Assembly: GCA_038049695.1 (NCBI GenBank)
Contig: CP142461.1
Coordinates: forward strand, 38,427,501-38,491,500
Origin: Cinnamomum chago
Taxonomy: Eukaryota; Streptophyta; Magnoliopsida; Laurales; Lauraceae
Direction of reading: 5' to 3'
DNA length: 64,000 bases
Positions 45,247 through 57,400 of the stretch are shown in pieces. The translations under genes and the position numbers were made by a program. Every line of letters begins with the position of its first letter. Position 1 is the first letter of the stretch. Below the pieces are notes generated by a model that saw only the letters and a list, made by a program, of their open reading frames with translations, had not been told where the DNA came from and ran no database searches.

Positions 45247-46620
45247 TGTAAGACCCCGACCCGAGTGAACCCGATTAGTGCTAATTTAGTTGCGTGTTAG
45301 TGCTAAGCTTGATTAGTGATTCCTGGTTAAGATGAGTTTGGATTAGCTTTGATTTTGGTTTTGGGCTGATTCGATCGTCTTGTTTTGCTTTGGTAACTTG
45401 TGGGGCCCTTTGGGGGTTCTCTTTTCGGCTTTGTATTTTCTCGAGGAATTTCTCGATTTATTGTGAATTGTGTTTTTGGCCCGTTGATTGCATCTTGTAG
45501 ATCTCGACAACTTTCATGTTGATCCCGTGTTCATTCGAGACCTCGAAAACCGATTTCATAGCCTGGAGGGCAAAACAGTCATTTGCACACCAAGTCTGTA
45601 CTCAAAACTCGATATTCTCGAAACCCGTGAAACATGTAATTTTTGGAAACTAGATATTTCGGCGACCATTTATTTCTTCTTCGTCGAATTCATTAGAAGC
45701 CCCGATAGAGATGATTTCGGCTAATGTAGTACCTTGAGTTGTGGGACCCAAGCTTCATTTGTTTACAAAGGAGAACCCAACCCTCCATTTCTCATTTCAC
45801 TCTCCCTTGCTCCAGCACACATTTGAGTCTAGGGTTTTCCTTGTTTCTTCTTCTTCTTCTTGCTTGTTCATCTCCAAGCCACATCAAGAGTTCATAGGTC
45901 AAGCATTGGAACTCACCAATCACTCCCTCATCTCACAAGCTTTCCATTGATACTATTTGTGGAGGGATTCATCAACATTGAGATCTTCTTTGAACTAGTC
46001 CTCTTCATTTGAGGGTCATCCAAGTAAGTGATCATTTCCATCTCTTAGATTAGTGTTCCTCTAGCCATTGAGATTCTACATGTGCATTATTGGAAGCTCT
46101 TTCATTTTCAAGCTTGGTGTAACCCATTTTAGGGTTGTTTTGGGGATTTTTTATTGTAGCTTGGCTTTGAGCAATAGAGGTGATCAAAGACTTGTTTTCA
46201 GCTAGCTTGGACTAGAGGCAAGTGTATGATTGGATGTTTTAAATTTTGAAATGAGTTGGTATAGTCTTTATGGATTTTCCATACTTTCATTTAATGAGGT
46301 TTGTTTGAAATAAATGCTCATGATGTATTTTGATAGTTTCATTCAAGGTTTTATAAACATGTTAGTAGAGCATTTATTGTCCTTGTAATAGCCTAGATGA
46401 ATGTTTGTGAAATGGTTTACTTCCCTTTTTTTCTTTGCATTGGACTTGACATGGAAGAAGTAATGGAGAGCACTCATAATAGGGATTTGGAGAAGTGTAA
46501 AGAGGTGCATTGGAGGAGCTATTAGCTCAATGTTATTGTAAGGACTTTGTGGATGTGAGGAAGATGGTTTTGAGGAGGAAAATGACTCAAAACTGAGCAC
46601 AGTGAGCATTTTCGTAACTA

Positions 46621-47045
46621 GCGGTCAGCTCACGGTTAGCCAGCGGCTAACCGCCGAACCCATCGGCGGCTAACCGCCAGCTAACCGCGCACCACGGTGG
46701 CTTTTCCAGAGAGCATCGTTTTCCCCCTTAAAACATGGTCAGCCTCACGGTTAGCCAGCGGCTAACCGCCGAACATATCGGCGGCTAACCGCTAGCCAAC
46801 CGCCCACTCTCGGTTACCTTTCCAGAGAGCATCAGAAATCTCCCCTGAAATCCGGTCAGCTCCACGGTTACCCAGCGGCTAACCGCCGAATGCATCAGCG
46901 GCTAACCGCCAGGTAACCGCGTTTGGGCGGCCAGCCTTCCAGTAAGCTGTATTTCCTGCAGCACAGTGGCGGTCAGCTGGGCGGTCACTCAGCGGCTAGC
47001 CGCATGTCCCAGCGGCGGCTAACCGCCAGGTGACCCCAGGTGACC
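46621..47045. repeat. GGCTAACCGCC doublet array (LTR2)
   Basis: Same four-unit array as in LTR1, with one private base change (ACCACGG for ACCGCGG near 46693). Confidence 0.92.
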
Positions 47046-47392
47046 GAAATTCCCCAGATTTCAGAGAATTCCTCATTCGAGCCAGTTTCTATGGTTCGAT
47101 CGAGCACTGAGCTTTATCAGTCGAAGGAAATCCTTGAGGCATTGTACAAGGCCTCCGTGAAAGAAACCATATCACAAATATGTCATTCGAAATTCGGAAA
47201 ATCGTAGAAGTGCATAAGGAGCCCGGAATGTCTCAAAACTCAAAGAGTACCAAGTAAGGGCTATAGTAGACATACGGGACCCCTATTCACTTAGTTGGAT
47301 TTCTAAATTGATATTTTGCCCGAATTTCATTATAGTGCATTGTTTCACCTCATTCCCAGGAATTTCATCGCATGACTTGTTTTCTCGAAAGC

Positions 47393-47407
47393 TTTGGAGC
47401 TACAATA
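47393..47407. repeat. LINE target site duplication (left)
   Basis: TTTGGAGCTACAATA, repeated at 53112-53126. Confidence 0.9.
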
Positions 47408-47785
47408 TTTTTTTTGCTGTATGGTAAATTTGTATTGAAGAAAAAGGAGGGGGCAAAAACCCCAAAGGAACAAGGGAAGGCCAGCAGGAGGATGCTAAAA
47501 CAAAGGCACCCCAGAGCCAACCACCCCAGACAGAACACTATACAAAGGGGCCAACCACCCCAAACAAAAAGGCCACAGGCCAAAAACCAACCAAAGAGCA
47601 GACCGAGCTACAAGACCCAACAACCATCCAACCAGAATCCCCACGGCAGAGAAACAACAACCGCCTGAACAAGAAGCTTAGGCCACAGCCATGCCAGCAG
47701 AGAAGAGGGAGAGGCTTACCGCTACACCACTCTGAACAGAAACGAACTGAGAGCAAAAGGCAGAAAGAAACCTGAGGCCAGGAGC

Positions 47786-48742
47786 TCACCTCAGACCCAG
47801 GCCACACAGGACAGGATGGGAGATGGCAGACCCTTGCAGCTTAGTCAGTAGCTCTTTCAAATGATCCTGGAGATATTTCTGAGCTCTACCCAGACTAGGC
47901 TTGCCATCCCGGTGCTTGCTGTCATTCCTGAGGAACCATATGACTGAGATGGAGATGAAGAAGATCGCTGCTGCAAGCTTCCTCTCTTGGGAGTCCGAGG
48001 CCTGAGCTAAGGAGAACCAGATTGATGACGCAACCAGAGGCTGAACAGGGGGAGTGGCACCAAGGCTTAAAATCCACTGCCAAATCTGCTGAGCAAAGGG
48101 ACAAGAGAAAAAGAGATGGAGGTCCTCTTCTTCATTATTAAGGCAAAGACAGCATCTAGAGGCCAAGGAGCTTCCTCTCTGTTTCGCCCGACCATCTGTT
48201 GGAGTTTTTCTAAGAAGGAGCCGCCAGGAGAAGCAGGCCAACCTAGGATTGAGATACTTGGTCCAGACTAGACCTTCCCAGGGAACTGTAGGATGGGTGG
48301 TCCTCAGTAAATTCCAAGCCTCTTTGAGAGAGAGGGTCCCCAAGCTGTTACCCTGCCAAACTAGGAAATCAGGATCGGAGAAGACCCCTAAGGACAAGTT
48401 GCTGGTGGACCGGTGGAGGTAATTAAGCAACTCTGCTGGGAGATGGTTAGGGAAGGCCCAGTTGGAGTTATTATGGAAATCAGCCAGGCGATCTGACTCT
48501 GGGAGCTGAAGAAGAGGATATCTGGGAGCAATGGGGCCTTGGTCAGACCAGTTATCCACCCAGATTTTAATTGAGAGGCCATTCCCTATCTTCCAGGAAC
48601 TCCCTCTTTGAAGGAGATGAACCATAGCTCTGATTTTCCTCCATATGCAGGAGCCTCTATTGGGCGAAGCCGGAGACCATAACGAACTTCTGAAGTATCT
48701 GTCTCTAAACCAAGAGGCCCAAAGGGAAGAAGAGGAGACTGC
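47786..48742 (-). pseudogene. LINE ORF2, C-terminal part (zf-RVT-like region)
   Basis: The frame is open from about 48742, with an internal ATG at 48625. It shows WKIGNGLSIKIWVDNW, then FSWRLLLRKTPTDGRAK and CCLCLNNEEEDLHLFFSCPF, the cysteine/histidine pattern of the region that follows reverse transcriptase in plant L1 ORF2. It ends at 47786. It is separated from the main ORF2 frame by a single-base frameshift near 48740. Confidence 0.88.
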
Positions 48743-51356
48743 CGTCCATCCAAGCCTCGTTGAAGACCTTCACTCTGCGCAGACCGAGCCCTCCTTCGGA
48801 TTTAGGCAAGCAAACAGTATCCCAATTGACCAAACTAGTGGATTTTCCAGGCCCGGCTGACCAAAGGAAGCTCCGCATCTGCCTCTCAATTTGAAGGCAA
48901 GTTTTGCTCGGGATTGGGATAACCAAGGAAGTATGAAGGGGTATGGAAGAAAGCACATACTTGACTAGGACCAGTCTACCCGCAAAGGAGAGGCATTTGG
49001 CTTTCCATCTAGCCAGCCTGGATCTAATTGAGTCCAAAATTCTATTGAAGAAAGAATGCCTAGAAGTGCCGAGAAAGAAAGGGACTCCCAGATATGTGGA
49101 GGGAAGGTTCGCCTGAGGGATGCCCAAGAGGTTTGTGACCAAGTGGGATCTCCTGGCAGAACACTTACCCATGAACAACTGACTCTTCTGGCGATTAAAA
49201 ATTTGACCCGAGGATGATTGGTAAGAGGAAAGCAGCTCTTGGACTCTTCTTAGGCCTCTTTTGAAGGATTTGAAGAAGAGCAAGATATCGTCGGCATAAA
49301 GGAGGTGGCAAGGAGTCCTGGGGATAGAGGAGATAGGCTCTATGGCTCCAGATTGCTTGAGATCCCCAAGATTTAGGCTAAGAATCTCCTCTGCGAGAAT
49401 AAACAAATAGGGAGATAGGGGGTCACCCTGACGCAGGCCACAAGAAGAGCTGAAAAACCCACAAGGACTGCCATTGATGAGAACTGAGCCTTTACTAGAT
49501 GTAACTAGCTCTTGGATCAAGTTAACCCAGGCTTGGGAAAAATTAAAGAACTTCAGAGCCCTAAAGAGAAAGTTCCACTGAAGCTTATCAAAGGCTTTTG
49601 AAATATCCAGCTTAAGACAGACCGCCCCTCCTCGGGTCTTCTTTTTAAGGTTTTGAATCAGGTCATGGGCTAAGGCAGCATGATGGTGGATGGTCCTACC
49701 TTTGACAAAGGCTGATTGGTGTTCTGAGATGAGGGAAGGGAGAATGGAGGCCAGCCTCGTAGCAAGGATTTTGGATATAATTTTGTAAACAAAGTTTAAG
49801 AGGCTAATAGGACGGAAATCAGAGAAGGTGACAGGGGAGACTATCTTAGGAATGAGGGAGATAAAATAGGCATTGGTTTCTCTCAGAATATGACCAGAAG
49901 TGAAGAAGTGGATCACTGCTTCCACCACCTCCTTCCCCACGATATGCCAGCAACTAGAAAAGAAAGCACCAGTATAGCCATCAGGCCCAGGGGAGCTGCT
50001 CCTCTTTAGCTTGAAAACTGCAGCTCTAACTTCTGAAGGAGAAGGAGTGGCTGTAAGGGCCTGGTTTTGTTCTTCCGAAACTGTGGGACCTTGCAGATGA
50101 AAGAGATCTTCATCCAGAGACTCAGGGGAGGACTGAAAGAGATTAGAGAAGAAGGCTGAAGCTTGGCCTCTGATTTGGGCCTCATCTTCATAGGAGTTGT
50201 CCCCCACTGTAATCCTGTCTATACTCTTCCGCTTTCCTCTTTGCTTGGCGGAAAGATGGAAAAACTTGGTGTTCCTATCCCCGTCTTGGAGCCATTTTAT
50301 TTTCGCCCTCTGCTTCCAGTGCACCGCTTCAGCATTAAGCCAATTGTGGAGATCTACTTTTGCTTTGGTCAGCTCTTGAAGAACCATATCGCTAGGATTT
50401 AATTCGAACTCGGATTGCTTAGATAATACCAAGAGCTCAGCTTCAGTGATTTTGGAATTCATTTGGCCAAATACCTCCCTACTCCAAACCTTCAGGTTAG
50501 ACTTCAACAGCTTCAGCTTGCTAGCTAGAATGAATTGAGGAGTCCCTCTGGCGGGGATAGCCCAGCTTGTGGCCACCAACCCGAGGAAAGAATCCTGAAG
50601 CAGCCACTTTTCTTCAAATCTAAAAGGAATGGATTTGTTGAGAGAAGGATTTTTCCTATGATAAAGCAGGATTGGACTGTGATCCGAGGCCACTCTAGGG
50701 AGGTGACTGACTATGGGGTCATCAAAGGAGTCCAGCCAAGTAGAATTAGATAAAGCTCTATCTAGTCTAGCAGCAACATGAGCCAAACCTTGCCTATTAT
50801 TTGCCCACGTATAATTACTCCCTTTGTATCCAAGATCATGAAGCCCTGTTGTGGAAACCATGTCTTGAAAATCTTTCACAGAAATGGAGGTTGGAGGACG
50901 AATACTTAGCTTTTCTTTGGCATGGAGAATGGCATTGAAGTCCCCAATTACACTCCATGGAAGGGTGGTAGAAGAGCAGTTCACAAGGTAGCTCCAGAGA
51001 TCCCTTCTTAGCCTATAGTCTGTGGACCCATACACCCCTGTGATGAAACAGAGAGGGGAAGAGGATGAGGATGGGTCGGTTAGGGAGATGGATAGGTGTT
51101 GGGGGGAGCTGTCTTTCAAAGAGAAGGTAAATTTAGAATACTTGTTACCAAGGCACCAAAGAGAGTTTGTTTGGTTAGTGAAAGAAGGATTGAAGTCAAA
51201 AGAGTGCATTCTGTTGTCCAAAAAGGAGGCCGGGTTGGCCTTTGGTTCTGAAAGGAAAATAAGGTCAGGAGAGTGGGAATGGAGGAGATGGAGAAGCATG
51301 GTTTTGGTGGGGGAATTGTTGATTCCCCTGCAGTTCCAATACAGGACATTAATCAT
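48705..51356 (-). pseudogene. LINE ORF2, endonuclease and reverse transcriptase
   Basis: ATG at 51356-51354 opens a frame of about 883 codons starting MINVLYWNCRGINN. The first about 230 residues are an AP-like endonuclease (LSEPKANP, VIGDFNAIL, LDRALSN, SDHSPILL). This enzyme nicks target DNA. Reverse transcriptase follows (SFVKG-like QSAFVKGRTIHHH, LDISKAFDKLQW, GLRQGDPLSPYLF, and catalytic YADD near residue 685). The start overlaps the end of the ORF1 C-terminal frame by 8 nt (ATGATTAA). The frame ends early at 48705 after GLGLRRVKVFNEAW because of a frameshift. The remainder lies in another frame. Confidence 0.92.
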
Positions 51357-51670
51357 TAGTAACTGAGGAGGGGGAAGGACCAGACGAACTTCTCGTCTTA
51401 GGGCCAGAGGAAATTGCTGCACGGGTCTTGGGTTTCCTTTTGGATTGCTTCACCTTAAAGGGGGATAGGTCTACAATGAGGGATGAAATCTGGGTTGAAT
51501 ATTGAGGGGAGGAGGCCAAGATAATGCTGTTGGTGGCAGTGGAGGAAGGGTGCTTAGATGGGCTAGGATCTCTAATACCATCGCTTAAGGAGGAGGGGGA
51601 TAGCTGGTTAGAAGAGTTATTTTGGTCAGCTAAGGGAGGATCCTCCAAAATGGAGAACGGATTAGAGCAC
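51349..51670 (-). pseudogene. LINE ORF1, C-terminal part after frameshift
   Basis: This frame continues ORF1 if one base of the G10 run (51680-51689 on plus) is an insertion. It reads EDPPLADQNN and ends SGPSPSSVTND. The low-complexity S/P-rich composition matches the rest of the ORF1 tail. It has no ATG of its own. Its stop overlaps the ORF2 start. Confidence 0.7.
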
Positions 51671-53089
51671 TCAATGGCAGGGGGGGGGGATGACTCCTAC
51701 TGTGGAAGCTACTGGGAGGTCAGGAGGGGGGACAACCGGGGAACTCCCAGGGTTGAGAGGAGGGGGAAGGGACTCCGTGCTTTCGGATTGCAAATTATCA
51801 TGAGTAGAGGAAGGAGGGAGGGGATTGGCGAATGAGTGAATGGGATCCTCAGTACTACCTGCTATTGTTGGAAGGGATCCCTGAGGCTTATCCAAGGAGT
51901 TCGAAGCTGAAGAAGGCTTGATCAGTCTGTCTGCTTCCTTTGGAGTTTTCAGCAATCCAGGCTTCTGACGAAACGGACACTTGCTAGATTGGTGGCTTGC
52001 CACCAGACATTCTGCACATGGAGAATTTTCATAAATCACCTCTATCTCCACAGTGGTATCCCCTTCCAATTCCACTGTAAGGAGATTAGGGCCAGACTTT
52101 GCCACATCCAGAAGGACCTGCACTCTAGCAAAGGATAACATACGCTGCTTGGCCGTGGTTTCATCAAGACGCAGGGGCTTACCAATTGTTGCTGCTATAG
52201 AAAGCAGGATGTCACTACTCCAGCAGTGATAAGGGAGCCCTTTGAGGCGGATCCACACAGGGGCTTCTGCTGGCCAGGGGCTCTCTTCTTGGCCTGGGAA
52301 CCATGGACGAAGAAGCAGCTTTTTCTTATCAAACCGGAGGGGACTTTGACAGGTGAGACCGTCTCTATCCGCCTGAGAATTGAATCTGAAGATGAAATTC
52401 CCTTTCTCTGTGAGGGAGATAAGGCATGGCATGGTTAGACGCCATGTCGAGGCCACCCACTGCTCCAGAGCTTCCAGGGTGGGCCTTCTGCCCACAAATT
52501 TTCCTAAGGCTGAGAAGGAGAACGAGTCTTTCCTGTTTGAGACCATATGCTTGGGGATCCGAATAGTGAGTTTGCCATCAATCCAGACCGTTGGGGGAAT
52601 AGCTGGAGGGGGTGGGAAAACCAGGGGGGAAAGGCAGTTGGCGAAGGATTTAGGAGGGGCTCTGGGGGGAATGATGGAAGGGGGGCCTGGGTTGGAGATG
52701 GTTGAAGGAAGGAGGCTTCGCAGGTGGTTCTGCAACAGTTGGAGCTGTTCAGGGTCCCATGCGGCCAGGGGGGAGATCTGAGAAGCTGGGTTCTCTATAG
52801 GGATTGGAAGATCTATTGCGGGGGAGGAAGAAGGAGAGGGAATAAAGGTTGGGACAGGTACGGACGGAGAAGTGGAGATGGGAGAGGACTGGGATTTAGG
52901 GTTAAGCTCAGATTGTGAGGGAAGAGGGGGGAAACCTAACAGAGCTGGTGAGCCAGAAAGAAGGTTATCTAAATCCTTGGAATGGTCAGCTAAGAGAGGA
53001 GAAGAGTTGGAGAGATCGGGGTTAGGGTTGGGGTTGGGATTGGGAGGAGGAGGAGGAGCAAAGGGGAGGAAGTCTGAGACGCCGATCAT
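51671..53089 (-). pseudogene. LINE ORF1, RNA-binding protein with CCHC knuckle
   Basis: ATG at 53089-53087 (MIGVSDFLPFAPPPP) is chosen because the frame upstream of it soon leaves the LINE and enters LTR sequence. The first about 150 residues are P/S/N-rich. A DUF4283-like region follows (about 165-330; SFSFSALGKFVGRRPTLEAL, WIRLKGLPYHCW). A C-x2-C-x4-H-x4-C knuckle comes next (CAECLVASHQSSKC), then a disordered tail. This is the usual plan of plant L1 ORF1, which coats the element RNA. The frame stops just after a run of ten C (minus) at 51689-51680, a likely slippage frameshift. Confidence 0.88.
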
Positions 53090-53111
53090 CGGGGACCCAG
53101 ATACTCTCTGT

Positions 53112-53126
53112 TTTGGAGCTACAATA
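53112..53126. repeat. LINE target site duplication (right)
   Basis: TTTGGAGCTACAATA matches 47393-47407 exactly. Confidence 0.9.
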
Positions 53127-53721
53127 GTGACAGTGAATTGTCCCGAAATGTATTGCCCGACATGGAAAGACAGTGTGCCCTTGAGCACCCCCGTTTTACC
53201 CGTTTATTTACTGTACTTGAATACTTGATATGTCTCGATTGGTTTTAACCTATGAGTCGGCATCACTAAGCTTGGATACCTTGTCAGTCTGATCCACTGA
53301 CTTGGAAATCCCTCTCCCGTCCCGCCAGCTGCAGTTTGGATCCCGATGCCCGGTCTAATACCGTGGTCCCGTCCCGACACCCGGTTCGCTACCGTGGTCC
53401 CGTTCCCGTATAATTATATTGTATATATGTATACGTTGTTTCTCCTCACCTAGTGTGACTGAGATCAACGTCCCGTGATACTGTTGTCACTTTAGTGACA
53501 GAGGACTTAGCTCTATGTGATTGCCACCTTGTTAGTTCCCGAATCCTTGGATACCTGATATGTTTTATCTTGTTTACTTGTTTTATAGCAATGATTTACC
53601 TGTCTTATGAGAGTTATTGCTCAATCAGATTTACACGCTTTCCAAGAGATTTCTTACATTATATATTGTTGTATCCTTGTTTTCTCTTGCCAGACCGTCG
53701 TGTCTGATCCTTTGCTTTGGT

Positions 53722-53819
53722 ACTCAGGTCCCGTTGCCGGTTTCCTCGAGGAGGAGCCGGAGGAGGCAGTAGGTGAGCTACAACCTCTAGTTGAGTGGCG
53801 TGCTGACGATGTCATGTAG
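53722..53819 (+). CDS. Short conserved LTR reading frame (B, LTR2)
   Basis: Identical to the frame at 39773-39870 (EWRADDVM end). Confidence 0.4.
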
Positions 53820-54250
53820 ACATCGGGTTGCCAAGAGGCGTAACATTTTGGGAGATCTACTTAACCATTCTTTTGGGTTAATATTTTCTTTATATTGGCC
53901 TTTGTTGGCCTTTATTTTCGGGGAATGTAAATAATTGATATTTTGTCTAACTTTAACAACTATTGGGAAACTTGCTATATATATATATCATTGCTCATTC
54001 TGATACAGTACTTACACTTGATGTCATTGCTTTTATGACTAGCGATAGTCTACTATTTGATTTACTACACGCTTCCGCACACAAAAGAAATATTCATGCA
54101 AGGTTGTGATATCCTCACCGCGGACACCTGTGGGAAATTAAATAAATCGTATGGTATTATTAAACAGTTGTGGATCATCATCATCTTAATAACATAAATC
54201 CTTAGTCCCGATCCCGGATTGGGATCTCCCGGTACGGGGTCGCGACAGAC

Positions 54251-54262
54251 TGGTATCAGAGC
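54251..54262 (+). promoter_or_regulatory. Primer binding site, copy 2
   Basis: TGGTATCAGAGC follows the middle LTR by 3 nt, as in copy 1. Confidence 0.93.
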
Positions 54263-54405
54263 GAGACGTGTTTCAAGCAATTAAAAGAAACTAGAAATCC
54301 TAAGGACGTGGCGAGGATCCGTTAGATCTTTCGTTAGCTAGTATCGTGTGAGCAATGTGTGACCCTTTTATATTATTATGTGCTAACGATTTGTTTTGCA
54401 GCATC

Positions 54406-57400
54406 ATGCCTCCACGAAAGAGACCATTGAATGGTAACCCTCCTGCAAGCAATAGTAATCTTACAGGGCCTCTAGAAGAGGATATGGTGGAGAATAATCC
54501 ACATAATCAATTTCAAGATATGATGAGGGCAATGCTTGATCAGCAGCGTCAGGCTAATGAAAATCAAGCTAGATTGCAAGAACAAATGCTAAAGAGAGAG
54601 GAAGACCATGCTAGAGGGATGCAAGAAATGCAGAGACAGTTACTCGAGGTCTTGCAGAGGAGACCCGAACCAGTTCAGCCACAACCAGCTATAGTCATCA
54701 ACCAAAGGCAAAATGATCCAAATGCCTTGTTTGAACGGTTCCGGAAAAGAGCTCCGAAGGAATTTCTCGGGGAAGAAGATCCAATAGCTGCAGATGATTG
54801 GCTAGAGCATACCGAGAACATTTTTGAGATCTTTCAGTGTACAAGAGCAGATAGAGTGAAGCTAGCATCGTCCCTTTTTGTTGGCACAGCTGATAGATGG
54901 TGGAAGACAGTCAAGGAGGAGTACAGAGCTATGCCTGATGCTGAGATTTGGGCAAATTTCAAGAGGCAGTTTCATGACAAATATGTACCTGCCCACGTCA
55001 AGAAGCAGAAGGCTATAGAGTTTCAACAGTTGGTACAGGGGAACATGACAGTCTTGGAATATCTTACCAAGTTTGAGAGGTTGTCTAGGTATGCCCCGGA
55101 TTTGGTAGATACAGTGGAGAAGAAAATCGCTAAATTCTTTGAGGGGCTTAATCCCTTCATTGAGAGAGATGCCACCGGAGTGGTACCCCCTACTACCTTT
55201 GATGAAGCGGTCAAGAGGGCATATAAGTTTGAAAATTTTCACAACAAGATTCTCAAGGTGCAAGGCAAAGGACAAGCACAGCAGCAGCAGAATTTTCAGC
55301 AGCAAAGGAACCATCAGAATAAGAGGCAGAGGACAGGGCCTAATGTACAGAATCCAGTGGTTTGTGTCCACTGTGGGAAGAACCATCCTAGTGCTGAATG
55401 TCGCACTATGACGGGAGCATGCTTTAGATGTGGTTCCATGGACCATAGGATGAGGGATTGCCCTAGGCCAAACAGACAGGGCCACTAGCAGCAACAACAA
55501 GGGCCACAACGTCCACCACCACCACAGCATGCATTGGTTGTCCAAAACCAACCAAGGCCACTTCAGCAGCAAGCACCACAGCAACAACAGTTCAGACAGC
55601 AACAGCAACCACAACAGCAGGCCCGCAATCAGCAGGGGCAGCAGCGTCCACCGCAGCAGAATAGAAATGCACCACCAGCCAGGCCACAGCAGGCACAGAA
55701 CAGGCCACAACACCGAGGACAAATCTACGGGGTCAATAGAGTGGACGCAGAGGCAGCGGGGAATGTTGTAGAAGGTACACTCCTTGTTTGTGGGATTAAA
55801 GCTATGATTTTGTTTGACCCTGGCTCCACACACTCCTTCGTATCCCATAAGTTTGCTAAGTTGATTGATATGCATGCTATAGAACTGGAGTTCATTTTGA
55901 CTGTGGCAACCCCAGTAGGTAAACAAGTTATTTGTAGAACCTTTTACCCTAGTTGCACAGTCCAGATAGGAGAAGTAGTTTTAACCGCAGATCTCATTTC
56001 TTTGGAGATGTTTGATTATGATGTCATCCTAGGGATGGATTGGCTGGCAGGATACCATGCCACAATGGATTGTTTCCATAAGACCCTGACTTTCAAGTTG
56101 GATGAGACACCAACAGGGGTGTTGTTTCAGGGAGAGAGAAGGAGTCCTCGTGCAGGGTTTGTTTCAGCATTGAAGGCTGACAGACTTTTGAGAAGTGGAT
56201 GTGAAGCTTATTTGGCGTTTATCACGGAGGATAAACGGTCCCAACGGGTGGAGGAGATTCCAATTGTTTGGGAGTTCCCGGATGTTTTTCCGGAGGAGAT
56301 TCCAGGTTTGCCACCCATGAGAGAGATTGATTTCACTATCGAGTTGCTACCAGGGACAGCTCCGATATCTATTGCACCATATAGAATGGCTCCAGCAGAG
56401 TTGGGGGAATTGAAGACCCAGTTGCAAGAGTTGTTGGACAAAGGTTTTGTGAGACCGAGTGTTTCACCATGGGGAGCTCCAGTGTTGTTTGTTAAGAAGA
56501 AAGACGGTTCGATGAGGATGTGTATAGATTACAGAAGATTGAACCAAGTGACCATCAAGAACAAGTATCCTTTACCGAGAATAGATGAATTGTTTGATCA
56601 GTTGCAAGGTGCATCATTCTTTTCGAAGATTGACTTGAGATCCGGCTACCATCAGCTGAGAGTTAGAGAATCAGATGTGTTGAAAACAGCTTTCCGGACA
56701 AGATATGGCCACTATGAGTTCCTAGTGATGCCATTTGGTTTGACGAATGCACCGGCAGTGTTCATGGCTTTGATGAACAAGATATTCGCAGAGTATCTAG
56801 ATCAGTTTGTAGTGGTATTCATAGATGACATTTTGGTGTACTCCAAGACCAAGGAAGAGCACGAAGAGCATTTGAGGATTGCATTGCAACTCTTGAGAGA
56901 GAACCAGCTGTATGCTAAGCTTAACAAGTGTGAATTTTGGCTAGACCAAGTAGCATTTTTGGGACACATTATCTCAAAAGAAGGATTATCAGTGGATCCG
57001 TCCAAGATTGAGGCAGTAGTGAATTGGGAGAGACCGAAGAATGTGACAGAAATCAGGAGTTTTCTGGGATTGGCAGGCTATTACAGGAGGTTTGTGCAGG
57101 GATTTTCGTCGATTGCGTCACCTTTGACGAAGTTGACAAGGAAAAATGCACCATATGTGTAGACAGAGCAGTGTGAAGAGAGTTTCCAAGAGCTAAAGAA
57201 GAGATTGACTACAGCACCAGTCCTTACTTTGCCATCTGGGAGCGGCGGTTTCACCATTTTTACCGACGCTTCGAATGTTGGACTTGGTTGCGTGTTGATG
57301 CAAGAGAGAAAAGTTATTGCTTATGGATCTCGGCAGTTGAAAGAGCACGAGAAGAACTATGCCACCCATGATTTGGAGTTAGCAGCGGTTGTGTTCGCGT

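Larger units (their letters stand above)
47408..53111 (-). mobile_element. L1-type LINE, 5.7 kb, near full length
   Basis: It is flanked by a 15-bp duplication and ends on minus in 8 A (47415-47408). ORF1 begins only 22 nt from the 5' end, followed by ORF2 with endonuclease, reverse transcriptase and a zf-RVT-like region, then about 380 nt of 3' UTR (47785-47408). Each ORF carries one frameshift. It is inserted in the middle LTR of element B only. Confidence 0.93.
45247..54247 (+). repeat. Middle LTR (LTR2) of element B, split by a LINE
   Basis: The parts 45247-47407 and 53127-54247 add up to about 3.28 kb. The left part carries the variants of LTR3 (for example GAAAGCTTTGG at 47387) and the right part those of LTR1 (for example GGTCTAATACC near 53350). 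This is the signature of a crossover between the two ends of the element. No target duplication flanks it. Confidence 0.93.

Noticed and set aside
51671..53188. LINE ORF1 starting at 53188
   Set aside because: The first 33 codons include LTR sequence outside the LINE. The start at 53089 lies inside the element.
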